Shown piece by piece: positions 24,741 through 36,233 of a stretch of 64,000 bases of DNA. Each line of letters opens with the position of its first letter. Within the stretch, counting starts at the first letter, position 1. The position numbers and the translations under genes are program-made. The stretch comes from Paratinospora sagittata. Taxonomy: Eukaryota > Streptophyta > Magnoliopsida > Ranunculales > Menispermaceae. Below the pieces are notes generated by a model. It saw only the letters and a program-made list of their open reading frames with translations, was not told where the DNA came from and did not search any database. Where the stretch lies: positions 1,854,461-1,918,460 of the forward strand of contig CM069593.1 of assembly GCA_035771175.1 (NCBI GenBank), in the 5' to 3' direction.

Positions 24741-26252
24741 TCATCCGGTCAATAGCAGGTCATTGGCTGCAAGGTGAGGGCGAAGGCACACGCGAACCTC
24801 GTGTTCTTCCGGTCCTACCCGATGCTTTGGAACCATAATTTCTAGAACAGTACCCGTTTCATCATAGAATGCTTCCAGCGTAGCATCTTCGGGAATTCGG
24901 GTTGCAAGAGGTATTTCCCTTATAAACTCTCCCGGAGGACAATGCTCGGGGGCCGGATCAGTGAGCTTGAACGTCCTGTCATGTCTCTTAATGAATGGCT
25001 TGCGGGCTGTGCTCACACAAGATATCTTTACAATCCCATGAGTGAGACTGTTCCTCCAAGAAACTTTGACCCTTTGAAGATCTGCAAAAGGCAAACTAAC
25101 AATGATCAAGTATCCTTCATTGTCTTCATAAATAGTTTTTGCAGCTGTGACGGGTCCATAAACATGCCTCATTACCCCACTAAACTCGCTCAACCAAACT
25201 GGTTCAATCGGGTGGATCTCCATATCTGAAACCCGATCAGAATGTGGAATAATTGGTAAACAACAATCATCATCGTTACCATGTGGGAAGAAATCCTTTC
25301 TCCGCTTGTTACAGACGGGCGAAAGATCCATCCCATCACCATTAACATGGTTTGAAGGTTGAGTAGACAAATTCAAACCAGATCCATTAAGTAATCTCCT
25401 AGAAGGCGGATGCGAGGTGTTCTTCAATGGCAGTGCCGGCCTATCAAGCTCAAATTCTGTGTTGGGCAGGTGCCTCCAAGAACCGAAATCACTCGCTTCA
25501 GGTGGAATAGCGAAATTAATATCCCGGCCAGTCAGTTCCATCCACCTCTTACGCTCTTCCTCATCAATAACCATAAGATTTGGTGACCGAACAACCTCAA
25601 TTCCATGCACACACTGTGGGTTAGAAAGTCCACGGTAATGTTTCCGTTGCATCCTATGAGACCGAACAAAGCCCTTATCCACACTGAAAGGAAACGGGCG
25701 CTCCCCTTGGCGAGAGTGCCCGTTCATGTAACTCCTCAGCTGCATCTTCCCAAGTGCATTCTCAGGCCTTTCCTTGAACACCCACATGTACATGTTCTCC
25801 ATATCATGCTGAACCAAGAAAACATCAAGCTGAAGGTCTGATTTATCGAACCCGGAAACCCCGTTGGTGTCCCTATTGATTTTAACCTTCGATTTCTCGT
25901 TCAAAACAGGCTTGAAGTAGAAATTGAAGAAAAACCAGGCACCCCATATGCTATCCACCCGTTTTGCACATTTCCGCCCGACTTTGGGGATATTAAGAAG
26001 AGTCTCATTCTCATAAATCTGAGGTCCCAAACCAACATCTAAGATATCACAAGGGTCTGGATTCCATGGTTGGGGGGGTGGGCTGCGTTCTGCTGAGAGA
26101 GGCAGATTAATATCAGGAGGTCGCGACAGAATGATCTGCCGATTCATTTCACGGTCCAATTCATCATGAGTTTGACCACTTGAATCCATGGAAAGAAGTG
26201 TTGAAGGATGGTGATTTTCCATGGATAGGGTTGTAAGCAGGGCCTCACCCAT
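24741..26252 (-). CDS. HSP20-like chaperone-superfamily protein with C-terminal alpha-crystallin-type domain
   Basis: A single 503-codon frame with ATG at 26252. The N-terminal ~100 residues are low-complexity and proline-rich. A conserved plant-specific middle follows (WGAWFFFNFYFKPVLNEKSK, LDVFLVQHDMENMYMWVFKE, RKRWMELTGRDINFAIPPEASDF). A short Lys/Arg stretch (CNKRRKDFF) could act as a nuclear signal. The last ~140 residues (ETHIPIEPVWL-type region, GYLIIVSLPFADLQRVKVSW, IVKISC, FIREIPLATRIPEDATLEAFYDETGTVLEIMVPK) have the beta-sandwich pattern of an HSP20/alpha-crystallin domain. Plants have a small family with this layout, annotated HSP20-like and not characterised as canonical small heat shock proteins. 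Whether it is a chaperone is inference. A 5' UTR intron is likely, with a donor near 26785. Confidence 0.85.
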   Translation of the reverse strand: MGEALLTTLSMENHHPSTLLSMDSSGQTHDELDREMNRQIILSRPPDINLPLSAERSPPPQPWNPDPCDILDVGLGPQIYENETLLNIPKVGRKCAKRVDSIWGAWFFFNFYFKPVLNEKSKVKINRDTNGVSGFDKSDLQLDVFLVQHDMENMYMWVFKERPENALGKMQLRSYMNGHSRQGERPFPFSVDKGFVRSHRMQRKHYRGLSNPQCVHGIEVVRSPNLMVIDEEERKRWMELTGRDINFAIPPEASDFGSWRHLPNTEFELDRPALPLKNTSHPPSRRLLNGSGLNLSTQPSNHVNGDGMDLSPVCNKRRKDFFPHGNDDDCCLPIIPHSDRVSDMEIHPIEPVWLSEFSGVMRHVYGPVTAAKTIYEDNEGYLIIVSLPFADLQRVKVSWRNSLTHGIVKISCVSTARKPFIKRHDRTFKLTDPAPEHCPPGEFIREIPLATRIPEDATLEAFYDETGTVLEIMVPKHRVGPEEHEVRVCLRPHLAANDLLLTG

Positions 26253-26900
26253 TTGTTCTTTTTTTCTTTCTTCTTGAACTCTTCTCAGATTTTATTCCCA
26301 ACTGGTGGGCGGAAATTTCAATCCCACCAGTCAACAAAGACACCCCCAAAACATCCCCATAAATCAACAACAAATCCTTCACATGCCATCAAAAAAACCC
26401 TAGATTCATCTATAAACAACAACCCACCATCAACAATAATAAGTACCAAACAAACAATAAAACAGGAAGCTAAATCCGATTCAAGAACGGAAACCCTAGA
26501 CCCATATTAACCCTAGTAAAAAAGATCAAATCTTTGTGATAAATTCAGAAAATCTAACACGAAATGCAACTCGAAACCCTCAATTCTCCTCCTGAAATCC
26601 ACCGACTCTAGGAGGAGAATAACGAGAAAACAGTTCCATACCCATTAAACCCATGAATCAATCTGTACAACAACAAAAAAAAAAAAACCTAAAGATCTAC
26701 AAGAAAAAAAAAAAAAACCTAGAAATTAAACAAGAAGAAATCTTAAAAAAGCACAAGCTTTCGAACTGAAATCCCCGAAAATTACCTATTGGGATAGACT
26801 TCAAATTCATAAAAACACAGATCTTCACGAGATTTCCTCATCTTCCCAAACGAAACAGCCAGAGAGATAGTGAGAGAAGAAAGAAGCAGGAAAGAGAGTC
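26253..26900 (-). other. 5' leader of the HSP20-like gene with probable intron
   Basis: On the minus strand, CCAATAG/GTAATT at 26786/26785 is a good donor. The AG acceptor nearer the ATG is uncertain. The A-rich stretch (plus strand) with low ATG density fits a leader intron. Confidence 0.5.
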
Positions 26901-29058
26901 GAAACGAAGCCCCAAACCGTCTCATTTAGACGGCTTGCTCACGGTAGCCACCTCCACCAGTTGCTACCCCTAGCACGCCGTCTAATAACTCCGTCACCGT
27001 TATCTTTAACGCCACCGTTAGTTCTAACGTCAACGATAACGGAGTCGAAGATAGTTTTGCGTGGCGTGTTATATAAATTAAAAGCTGGTCAAAATAGTCT
27101 GTTCAAAGCAATGAAATGAAAGGAAGGCTTTGTTATGTGTGAAACGCCTTTGGCCCTCTCTTATAGGCTGGAGCCGTGACATCTTCCCCAAATAAAAAAC
27201 CCTAACAACCAAAAATTATAAATAAAATTATAAAAAATGTTACTACGTTCCGTGAATCACCATAAACTAAATGCTCCCACTTTGAACTTCTGCCACTTCT
27301 GCCACGTGTCACCCTAATCTTCACGCTCTAAGAGAAAGAGGGTTTACTTTTCTATATACAATGCATCTTTATAATAGATATGTGGGGTTAGTATGAGAAT
27401 GGGCACTTCCATCTTCTCTAGTATTGTTGTACCTTTTCTTTTCTTTTTTTGTATTAGCACTTTACTTTATAAAAAAATCATAAAGAAAAGGTAAAGGAGA
27501 TAGAGAACTAAGCATATCAAAGGGTACGCTTGATATTTAATTCAAGACCTCTATGTCATCTATGCTTTTCTTATATCACCCATTACGCAATGATTACTAA
27601 TATAATAATTCCTAATGGCGAAATTATTTCCATTATTCAACCTTACCTTTCTTCCTACGTGGAGTAGTCACGGAGCCGTCATATATATGCTGTACATCTT
27701 AACGTTATACATAAATTCATATTTTCGTTTGGTTATTTACAAACTATTAATATTTCACGTTATAATTAATACAAAAACTCGTTATATCATTAAGTGTTCA
27801 TTATTAAATTTTAGCCGTTACCAGATGAGTCTTGTCGGTTGAAGAGGTGCACTTGAATTTACTTAAGACCAGAGTTCGAATGTTGGGAAATGGCATAAAA
27901 AGAAAATCGGATACTAGTATTATAAATATAATAACTAAACCTTTTTTTTTAATTACAAAAGGTTAGATAAATAAAACCACTTCTTCCATTCTACTCGATT
28001 AAGAACTAAACGAACTCCAACAGTATTCATCGAAACTTTTTCATTTAAAGGTCAAAAGCTTGATGATCTTTTTTTGCAAATAAATGAGAGTTTTTTCATT
28101 TTCTAATAAAAGTAGGAATTTGATCATGATAATTTTTTATTTTTTTTTAATCGTGGATATCTAGCATCGACTAATCTCTTAGGCCCCCTGATTGCTTGAG
28201 CGTGAGATGCCTCCAGTGGCCAACCTAAGTGGAAAGTTAAACTCGTGACCTCATTTTGAGTTGGACCATAGTAGTTGATTTACATGATTCTTATTCGGTC
28301 TTCTTATGTTCTTTGATGTTGTGCTCGTCTTCTTGGCCTTACTGAGGAATTTTGATTTTTTCTGGCCCTCGTGTTAATATTTTCTGACCTTCTGTGAACA
28401 CTTAAAAAAATAAAATAAAATTAGTTATACTTTTTTTTTAGTTATTTATGTTGATATCATTTTAGATTTATCTTTATCTTTATTATTAATAGGTCACTCG
28501 AAGTATTTAAATATTTTTGCTATATATTTTCAAATCATAATTAACATATTTTTATTAAAAAATTGTTATAAATGGAAAAACCCTCCATTGTTAATAGGAC
28601 AAATTAAGATTTTTCTAATGGATTAATTGATTTTTTTTCTTTATTTTTTCATTTTGGGTGGGATTAGGAAGCTAATTGCTGAGTCTCCCCACGTTTTCTT
28701 CCTTTAAGAAGAGTCGGTGGTGGTGCCCTGATATGTATGCATTAAGGGACTAAAAATTAGGAGATCCTTTCAGGTGTTTTCTGTCCGGAGAGTCTACACA
28801 TGTACAGATGCAAAAGTTTTAGCTATTTCTTTTAATTACTTATTCTCCAAAAAGATGTTCAATTAATAACTTATATATTTTATAAGAACCATATGAGCCC
28901 ACTTGATCAGGGAACTTTCTTTCTCATCCCACTTCTTGTTGCACTAAGAGCTTAACACGTTTATTAAAAAAAAAAATGAAGATCATCATTTTCTCTTCTT
29001 GAGTGTTGAGTTACATCATTTTTCTGATCTCTTGTCTTTTTCGTTCATTTTAGCACGT

Positions 29059-29101
<43 letters not shown>

Positions 29102-32100
29102 TTTTATTTTTTGTATAAGGTGAACATTGGGAAAAGGTAGAACTTTTGACCCAGCACATTTGATCATCAAGAACACAAATGAATACGAGTTAATTAATAT
29201 TTATAAATATATATATACAATATCTAAATCACTTATACATCAAAATTATAGTATGGAGATTTACTAAAACTAGAGTGCGTGTATACTTGTCTATGTGTTG
29301 CACTAGTTTTTTACGATTTAATTTTTTTAGTGGGATTTTTATTTTATTTTTAGTAAAAATAAGACTTTAACTATGTACCTTAGACCCTTATTTCTTAACC
29401 AATGGGGTATCTAATTCCTTTGGGATCCATTAATTTTTACATTAACGTGTCGACTTGGTAATCAAAGTTTAAGAGTTATACGCTGAGTCCGCCAATATTT
29501 TTATTTCATAGTCAGATCTCCCTCTCATAAGTCAAATAATATTTTCATTTCTTATACATTCTAAGATTTAAATTATCAACTAATAATTCATGTGTACATA
29601 TACAGTCATATATTTTTTTTAAAACAATAATCACAAACTTTCATCATAAATGTACCATTACTTAAAAATTTACACCTAATATAAATGGGTTAATTATTAT
29701 TATTATTATTTTTATGGATTTGACCTTATCACCTCAAGACTTGCATTTAATGTATCAATCCATTCGAGTCATGGGTTCAATCACAATGGGTTAATTATTT
29801 GTAAAACAGGCTCTAATGTGCTAGAATTTTATATAAAGTAAGCCTAGCATATCTCATTTGATATAATTAGTTAAAGCCATGAAATCTGTGAACTCTGTAA
29901 ACCAGCAGACTAGTTGAACGTACCGAAAGGCATAGTTAAGTTAATCTAGAGCCAATAATATCACTAACTAATACTAATATAATAAAAAAAATATACGCCT
30001 CCTTTTCTTTTCTTTTTTTACATATCTCTATAAGATTAGAATTCCTACATCTCCAAATGCTATCTAACACCAATATTTTCCTTGCCTCTACATTTTTAAT
30101 TGGATGAGTCAATACTCTGACGTAACCGTCATCTACAAGAAAGTTTTTAAAATAACATTAATCTGTCATTAGTCAATGTTAATTTGTATTAATAATTGAA
30201 TCTCATTTATTAATATTATTAAATATATCAAATCTTTTTATAAAATGTATAAATATTGATTAATTTTAACAGTGTATATCTGAATTTTTCACTCGAAGTC
30301 AGGAGTTCGATTATCTATCATTACAAATAAGTAAATTTTTTTTTTAATAACAATAAGAATAAAATTATGATAATTAGATCGCATGGTCTTTATCTAAATT
30401 ATTTATACTTTTCGGGCTCGCCAACATTCTTTGATTTTAGGTTAAGATTAAAAAAATAAATAAATAAATAAAAGAATTAGAAGAAGGCTTCTTATAAAAT
30501 GCGCATAAAGATTGAAAGTACGCAGAAGCCAGCGTGATGAGATGGGAGTCTAATTTGAAAGTGATAAATTGGGTGTAGAAAAGCGCCTTTCACTTACAAT
30601 TGATAAGGTGTTGGTGTTGTTGAAGGACTTTAAGGGAAGCCGATCGAGCTTATCCGACTTTTTCTCTTTTCTTGGACAAACGCGCACACCAACACCGACA
30701 TTCCACAACTAAACCGCGTCATAACGGTAACGGTGGGCCATTTTACCTATATATATCATTTATTTTCCATCAAATATATTTTAAATTTCAAATATATTTA
30801 TATATATCCAGATTTTTATTTATCTGAGCAAATATAAAAATATTATTTAAATGAGTTATAATCATACTAAGTAATTTATTTCTCAAACGCAGAGATGGGA
30901 TCTCTTGCAATAATATTCTATTGCAAATTGCAATGATATGTGCCTGAACTTATCATTATGTAAAAAACACCAATCACGGTATCACACGTGTAGAGAATCG
31001 GTGGAGTGTGATGTGAGCATCGGCGGTCAACCTTTCGTCCGTATGTACGGATTAGGTTACTTTTTGTTTTAGTTGGCTTAAAAATGTAGGTGACCTCACA
31101 ACCGTGAGATCATGGATGCATGATCGTGATCCATAGATATTGGATCACGTTTCCATCCATCCTTTTCGAGTACTTCTTGCACCGCTCTTTTCAAGAAATG
31201 TTATATGATCTGAGCTATGACAAATTAAGAATAAATGTTCCTATAGTTTCATTTATATAACAAAGAATTAGTTTATAAGGAAAAATATGGTTATAGCTTA
31301 AAGTGAGACTCATATCTATAACATATACTTAATAATGCACTTTAAAGAAGGCTCCTCAGCATGCCACGCACTCTCCCTGCCTTGCAAAGTGACAATATCA
31401 GGTTGGCCATGTTGCCTTTTCTAGCATACCTGATAAGTTAATCTAGGTGCAGTTTGTTATATTAACTTATTTGTAACTATATTTATTATTTAATTTGTAA
31501 TAATGGACCAATTTTTTGCTAATCTTTGACTTTCCTTACATTATGAAAATATGAGAAGAAGATCACAATTAAATGTTAGACAATCAATTATGTATGAAAT
31601 TTACATGAATAAATTATATAATTTGCTATGTTATTTGTCTAAGACTTTAGACACGTCAATTTAGATTATTACCGCCACACTCCCCCCTACTTATCAAATT
31701 AAGAAACCGACAGGAGTGGATGTGAAGAAAAAAATCTTCAAGAGAAAGTAAATTAAAGAAGGGGACGGGACTGTTAGACGACAATATCCCGTATTTTATG
31801 GGATTAAAAAAAATTAACTAAGTAATTACAAGTCAAATTTAACTTTACTCACAAAATACAAAACTATTTAATAAACCTTCTATAAATACACTCCAAAGAA
31901 GACTCTTTAGCGCACGATGTGCTCCCACCGCCTTGTGAAGTGGTAATGTCAAGTTGACTCTGTTGCCTTTATGAGCATGCCTACTAAACTAATCTAGGTT
32001 CAGTTTGTTATATTAATTTATTTGTAGCTATATGCAGTTTTTTTTTCTTTTAATAATGGTCAATTTATTGCTAATCTTTGACTTTCTTTACCCAATGAAA

Positions 32101-32908
32101 ATAGATCACAATTAAATGTTAGAGAATCACTCATGTATTAAATTAACATGAATAAATTATCTTATTTGCTATATTATTTGACTAAACCTTTGGTTACGTA
32201 AATTTAGATTATTACCGGCACGCACTTCTCTGGCTTCATTCACTTATCAAATTAAGGAACTGACAGAAGTAGATGTAAACAAATAAATCTTCAAGATAAA
32301 ACAAATTAAAGAAGGAGACAGGACACTAAGAAGGTAATATCTAGCATCCAATTATTGTTAATAAATAGATGAGACAATTCATCAACATTGCAATCCCGTA
32401 TTTTATGGGATTTAAAAAATTCCACGAAGTAATTACACCACAAATTTGACTTTCCAACTTAATAATGGCAAATTTCACTTTTCGTTTATCTAGCATCCGA
32501 TTTCCCGCCTTCAGATTCATTTGTCACTTTATTGTTTAGAGATGTTCCATTTCATACAATTGATGGGATGGCACCTTTGTATCAGATATATATTGGAGGA
32601 CAAAGAGCTGGAGTTCTACATGAAGAAGATCCAGAGGAAGAAGGGCAAGTGTGGTGCTGGAGCTGCTGCTTAATTTTAGATCTTTTAACATTATTCTCTT
32701 ATAGTTTCCATCTTCCATTGACATCCATGTCAAGATATATTGTTACAGGTTTTGGGCCACTCACCAGGGATCATGTTTGATTTACTGAATTTCTTGTGTA
32801 AATTAATTAACAATATTGCAGATTTCTTATCCACACTAATTGAATATTAATCAAATATTAATTTCGAAGCAAACACCCATGTTTCAGATGGTCAACGCTA
32901 GCTGCTTG

Positions 32909-32946
<38 letters not shown>

Positions 32947-33487
32947 TTTAATCTTAGCCATTCAATTATCCTAAGATAGTATTTGGTAACTCTAATCAAC
33001 CTCTACTTTTACTTTAAAACTAATCTCGAAGAAGTTTAAGTTCTACTAAAATAAGTAAAAATTTTTATATTTATTTTCGTAGAGGTTATACCTTTTCTTT
33101 AATTAAAGATTAAAAAAAATTATCTAAAGAATGACTTTTTTAATAACCCTCTACATTTTTTTAGAAGTTACAAATACAGTTACCAAACTCTATTTTAATC
33201 TTTAAAACTAATCCATCTATTGACATGATTTTTTATTTAAGGCGTGAAAGCCCACGACACAAAGCTAATAAAAAATAAGGTTGGTAATGTTCTTACCTTC
33301 ATTTAGATTAGTCTTCTTCTAATTAAACAACAATTATTTCTGTCAAACCTCATTAATTTATTTAATCAAACTGTAGATTTTTCATATTTAAATTACTTGG
33401 TAAACATCAAGAACATTGACATTTTTGTTCTTGATCACTGATATAAGATCAATAACAAACTAACTTCAAGTACACATTATTTTGGAT
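26901..33487. other. Long AT-rich spacer
   Basis: No supportable gene. It contains (TA)n runs at about 29061-29092 and 32909-32945 and an old tandem duplication at 31333-32455. A region at 26930-27060 shows repeated CCGT/ACGG words (CACCGTTA-like). Short frames such as 32532-32780 have no recognised similarity. Confidence 0.5.
31333..32455. repeat. Diverged tandem duplication, units of about 520 and 570 bp
   Basis: Unit 1 (31333-31850) and unit 2 (31884-32455) share long collinear stretches: CAGTTTGTTATATTAA, GCTAATCTTTGACTTTC, GATCACAATTAAATGTTAGA, AATTTAGATTATTACCG, CTTATCAAATTAAG, CCCGTATTTTATGGGATT. Substitutions and indels are frequent, and unit 2 has about 50 extra bases near 32345. 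No coding potential is seen. Confidence 0.85.
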
Positions 33488-34015
33488 ATGGAAGGGAATG
33501 TTACCAATACTAATAGTAGTAGTTGTTGTGGCAATGCAGTTCCTCCTGAATCTTCAGTGTCAAAATCATCAAGCTTTTCGCGGTTTCACTACGCGCTGGT
33601 GATACTAGCATTATCGGTGATACTTGTCATTTTTTACAACGTTGTGTTCTTTATGTGTTGCCCGCAACAAAACATGCAAAGATTTCGAAGAATTAGAAGA
33701 TTAGTTGGGATCGTTCCGAGTTGGCATTCAATTCCGAGTTTGGTTTACAGAAAGGATGAAGTAGATGCTGAGGAATCGAACAACGAGTGCACTGTGTGCT
33801 TGGGAGTGTTTACTGATGGTGATGATGTGAGGCAATTGCCTTCTTGCAGGCACTATTTTCATAGTCCTTGCATTGATATGTGGCTCTTTTCTCACGCGAA
33901 TTGCCCGCTTTGCCGTGCAATTGTTGCGAGGTTTGGTTCATTGGAAAGGGAGGGATTGGACCGATCGGTGGAGCTTGAAGGTGTTCAGCAAGATTCGAGG
34001 GGTGGTTCTCTTTGA
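33488..34015 (+). CDS. ATL-type RING-H2 E3 ubiquitin ligase, membrane-anchored
   Basis: An intronless frame of 175 codons. I chose the ATG at 33488; the frame opens slightly further upstream but without an ATG. A Ser/Asn-rich N-terminus is followed by one membrane span (about residues 35-57), a basic stretch (RFRRIRR), then the conserved IPSLVY segment. The RING-H2 finger has metal ligands C101, C104, C120, H122, H125, C128, C139 and C142, with the conserved Trp132 and Pro140. This is the layout of the Arabidopsis Toxicos en Levadura (ATL) family: TM, GLD-like region, RING-H2, short variable tail. Role in the family: ubiquitin transfer at membranes, often in defence or hormone responses; the substrate is unknown. 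The exact member cannot be fixed. Confidence 0.9.
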   Translation: MEGNVTNTNSSSCCGNAVPPESSVSKSSSFSRFHYALVILALSVILVIFYNVVFFMCCPQQNMQRFRRIRRLVGIVPSWHSIPSLVYRKDEVDAEESNNECTVCLGVFTDGDDVRQLPSCRHYFHSPCIDMWLFSHANCPLCRAIVARFGSLEREGLDRSVELEGVQQDSRGGSL

Positions 34016-34643
34016 ATTGAGTTTTCTAGCTCTGTTTTGTGTTTTAAAACTTCTATACGAGAACCTTGGGATTCAATCGGCTTCCACTAAGTCAACCACT
34101 CAGTTGGTCAGTTGGCTAGGTTTTGATGTTTCTAGATAGGAAATTTGGCTTTTTAAAAAATTTCAAGTCCATGATCCACAATACACATTTTAAGGTAATG
34201 ATTCAAATTCTTAATCTGCTTTAATGCTTAGCTTTTATTTTTTTTATTTTAATTCATGTTATTTTTTGTTTTATATCTTCCTCCTCTATGATTTCTTGAA
34301 CCCAATAAATTACAGATTATATTTTAATTCACTGATCATTAATCAATTATACGAAAATTGGACAAGTCAAAATAATTGGATTATTTTTTTTTTTTGTCAA
34401 AGTAAATAATTTGATTATCTACACAGACAAAAAAGTTCCATATAAGTAAAATTGTTACATAAGATCATTTTCTTCTGTTTATCTACAAAAGAAACAACCA
34501 CTCAAGAACATACCTCCTCCATTTCGGCTCAATCTCACCCAAAACAAAGAACGTTAACGCCTCCACAAATATTTTCTTCTTCTTTTCCATAAAAAAAAAA
34601 GATGATTAATTTGTCTATTCTATTTATCTGTGCTACCGCTCTC
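34016..34643. other. Spacer between RING gene and WOX2 (convergent)
   Basis: AT-rich 3' flanks of the two genes facing tail to tail; nothing else recognised. Confidence 0.5.
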
Positions 34644-36233
34644 TCATGCCATATGTTCAGCGAAGAAATCAATGAAATTAGATGGTTTAGTAGAACTAGA
34701 AAAACCATCCTGATGATCATGATCATGATCATCAGTACTAAAGCTTGTTTCAGCGGAGATTGAATGATTATTAGAAGCAACTGATGAAGAGAAAGACTTT
34801 CCAGGTGATGACGATGATGATGATGATGATCTTCCCGGCTCCAAAATCCCAGTTGGGTGCAAGGGAAACAGTGCTAGCGTTTCATGACAATTGTTATTGT
34901 TCTTTACGTTTCCCTCGTTATAACTTGGCGCAAAACAAACAGCTCCAGCAGTCTTAGAATTATCTGCTATTATTGGTCTCCTTCTCACGCTGCTAGGCAA
35001 TGGCACTTTTGCGTGTTGATGAGGGTAATATCCAATGGCGCTGCTCTGAGGGATGTAAAATGGGCTGCAAACAACTGAGAAAAAAGAGTGACTAATTAGG
35101 GCACGTTTTATATACAATTTAAAAAATATCTTTAAAAGTAAGTTTCCTGAAAATTTTGAATTTCAAACAGAACAAATATTTTTAAAAAAAATTGTATGAA
35201 AAACCATCTTATGAGATAAAAGAAGAACAATATTTTATAAAAAAATATTGATTTTAGAAAATTGGGCAACAAGGAATAATGAATTTCATAAGATATGTGT
35301 ATGTTAATTAAAAGGCCATTTTTTGTTTGGTGAGTTAGTTCAAACAGAGGAAGAGACAGATAGAATAGAAGAAAATGACAAGTCAAGATAAAGACAGCAG
35401 AGAAAAAAAAAAAAAACAACAGGGGAAATTTCTTAAAGGAAAATTATTACAGACATGAACAGTACGATTAGATGCTGAATTAAACAGACCATGGAAAAAT
35501 ACTTAATATTCAAGAGAAAAAAAAAGTGAATAAAGACCCCAAATGGCCAAATTAATTAATTAAAAAAAGAAAAAGAAAACATGCACTGATGCATCAATGC
35601 AATAAAAAAACTTAACGACCCATGAAAATTTGTTCTTGAAAAAAAATACCATGAATGAAATAAATAAATAAGTAAATAACAAAAAGAAAATAAAGAAAAA
35701 AGCTAGAATACAAACAAGCCCCCGACCTTAGCTCAGTTGGTAGAGCGGAGGACTGTAGTAGGTGTTACCAGCAATCCTTAGGTCGCTGGTTCGAATCCGG
35801 CAGGTCGGATATTAGTATTATATATATTTTTAAAATATCAATGGTTTTTTTTTTTATTATAAAAAAAAAAAAGAAACGAAAACTTCAATAAAACATTAAA
35901 ATTGAAATTAAACCAACCATTAGTACTGCAAGGAGGAGGAGCACTGGAGGAGAAAACAGGAGCATGAGTAGCTTTATGAAGAAACGGATTGATATAAACC
36001 ATGCACTCTTGTTTCTGCTTCTGCCTTTGTCTAGCCTTGTGATTCTGAAACCAGTAGAACACATTTTTCCCTTCCATATGTCCATACACTTTCAACCTAC
36101 TTGTTATTTGTTGTATTTGCTCAGCACTAGGAGTCCTCATTCCTTGCTTATACAAACCTTCAAGCACACTTATCTGTTCCTTGGTCGGATTCCACCTCGA
36201 GCTCGTCGGCGCTTCACCACCCTTATCCTCCAT
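34644..36233 (-). CDS. WOX2: WUSCHEL-related homeobox transcription factor 2 (WOX2)
   Basis: Two exons on the minus strand, 35918-36233 and 34644-35074. The GT-AG intron of 843 bp keeps the frame (phase 1), giving 248 residues. The WOX homeodomain covers about residues 12-76 (RWNPTKEQ at the start, [21 protein letters not shown] in helix 3). A WUS box TLALFPL lies at 171-177, and the C-terminus ends near FIDFF. The homeodomain spelling, the QKQKQE run after it and the FIDFF end fit WOX2 better than WUS, WOX3, WOX4 or WOX5. Known role: apical cell fate in the early embryo and shoot meristem initiation; nuclear. Ser-rich and Asp-His repeats precede the C-terminus. The intron houses an antisense tRNA gene. 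Confidence 0.92.
35722..35809 (+). tRNA. tRNA-Tyr (anticodon GUA) with intron
   Basis: The acceptor arm CCGACCT pairs with AGGTCGG (35802-35808), discriminator A. The A box TAGCTCAGTTGG is at 35729-35740 and the B box GGTTCGAATCC at 35788-35798. Anticodon GTA is at 35755-35757, followed by G37 and an intron of about 15 nt (35759-35773), then the 3' anticodon stem TCCTT. All nuclear plant tRNA-Tyr genes I know have an intron here. A T-rich stretch follows (TATTTTT near 35830). The gene lies inside the WOX2 intron on the opposite strand. Confidence 0.95.

Noticed and set aside
32501..32510. TTTCCCGCC E2F-like site
   Set aside because: It matches the consensus, but no cell-cycle gene or credible gene starts nearby; one 8-9-base match is expected by chance.
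32532..32780. 82-codon plus-strand frame ([19 protein letters not shown]...)
   Set aside because: It looks faintly protein-like at the start, but I recognise no family, and it has no flanking exons and lies in a repetitive AT-rich spacer. A gene fragment is possible but unsupported.
32976..33195. Possible miniature inverted-repeat element (TTTGGTAACT ... AGTTACCAAA)
   Set aside because: Only about 10 bp of the ends are inverted matches, and no target duplication could be defined.
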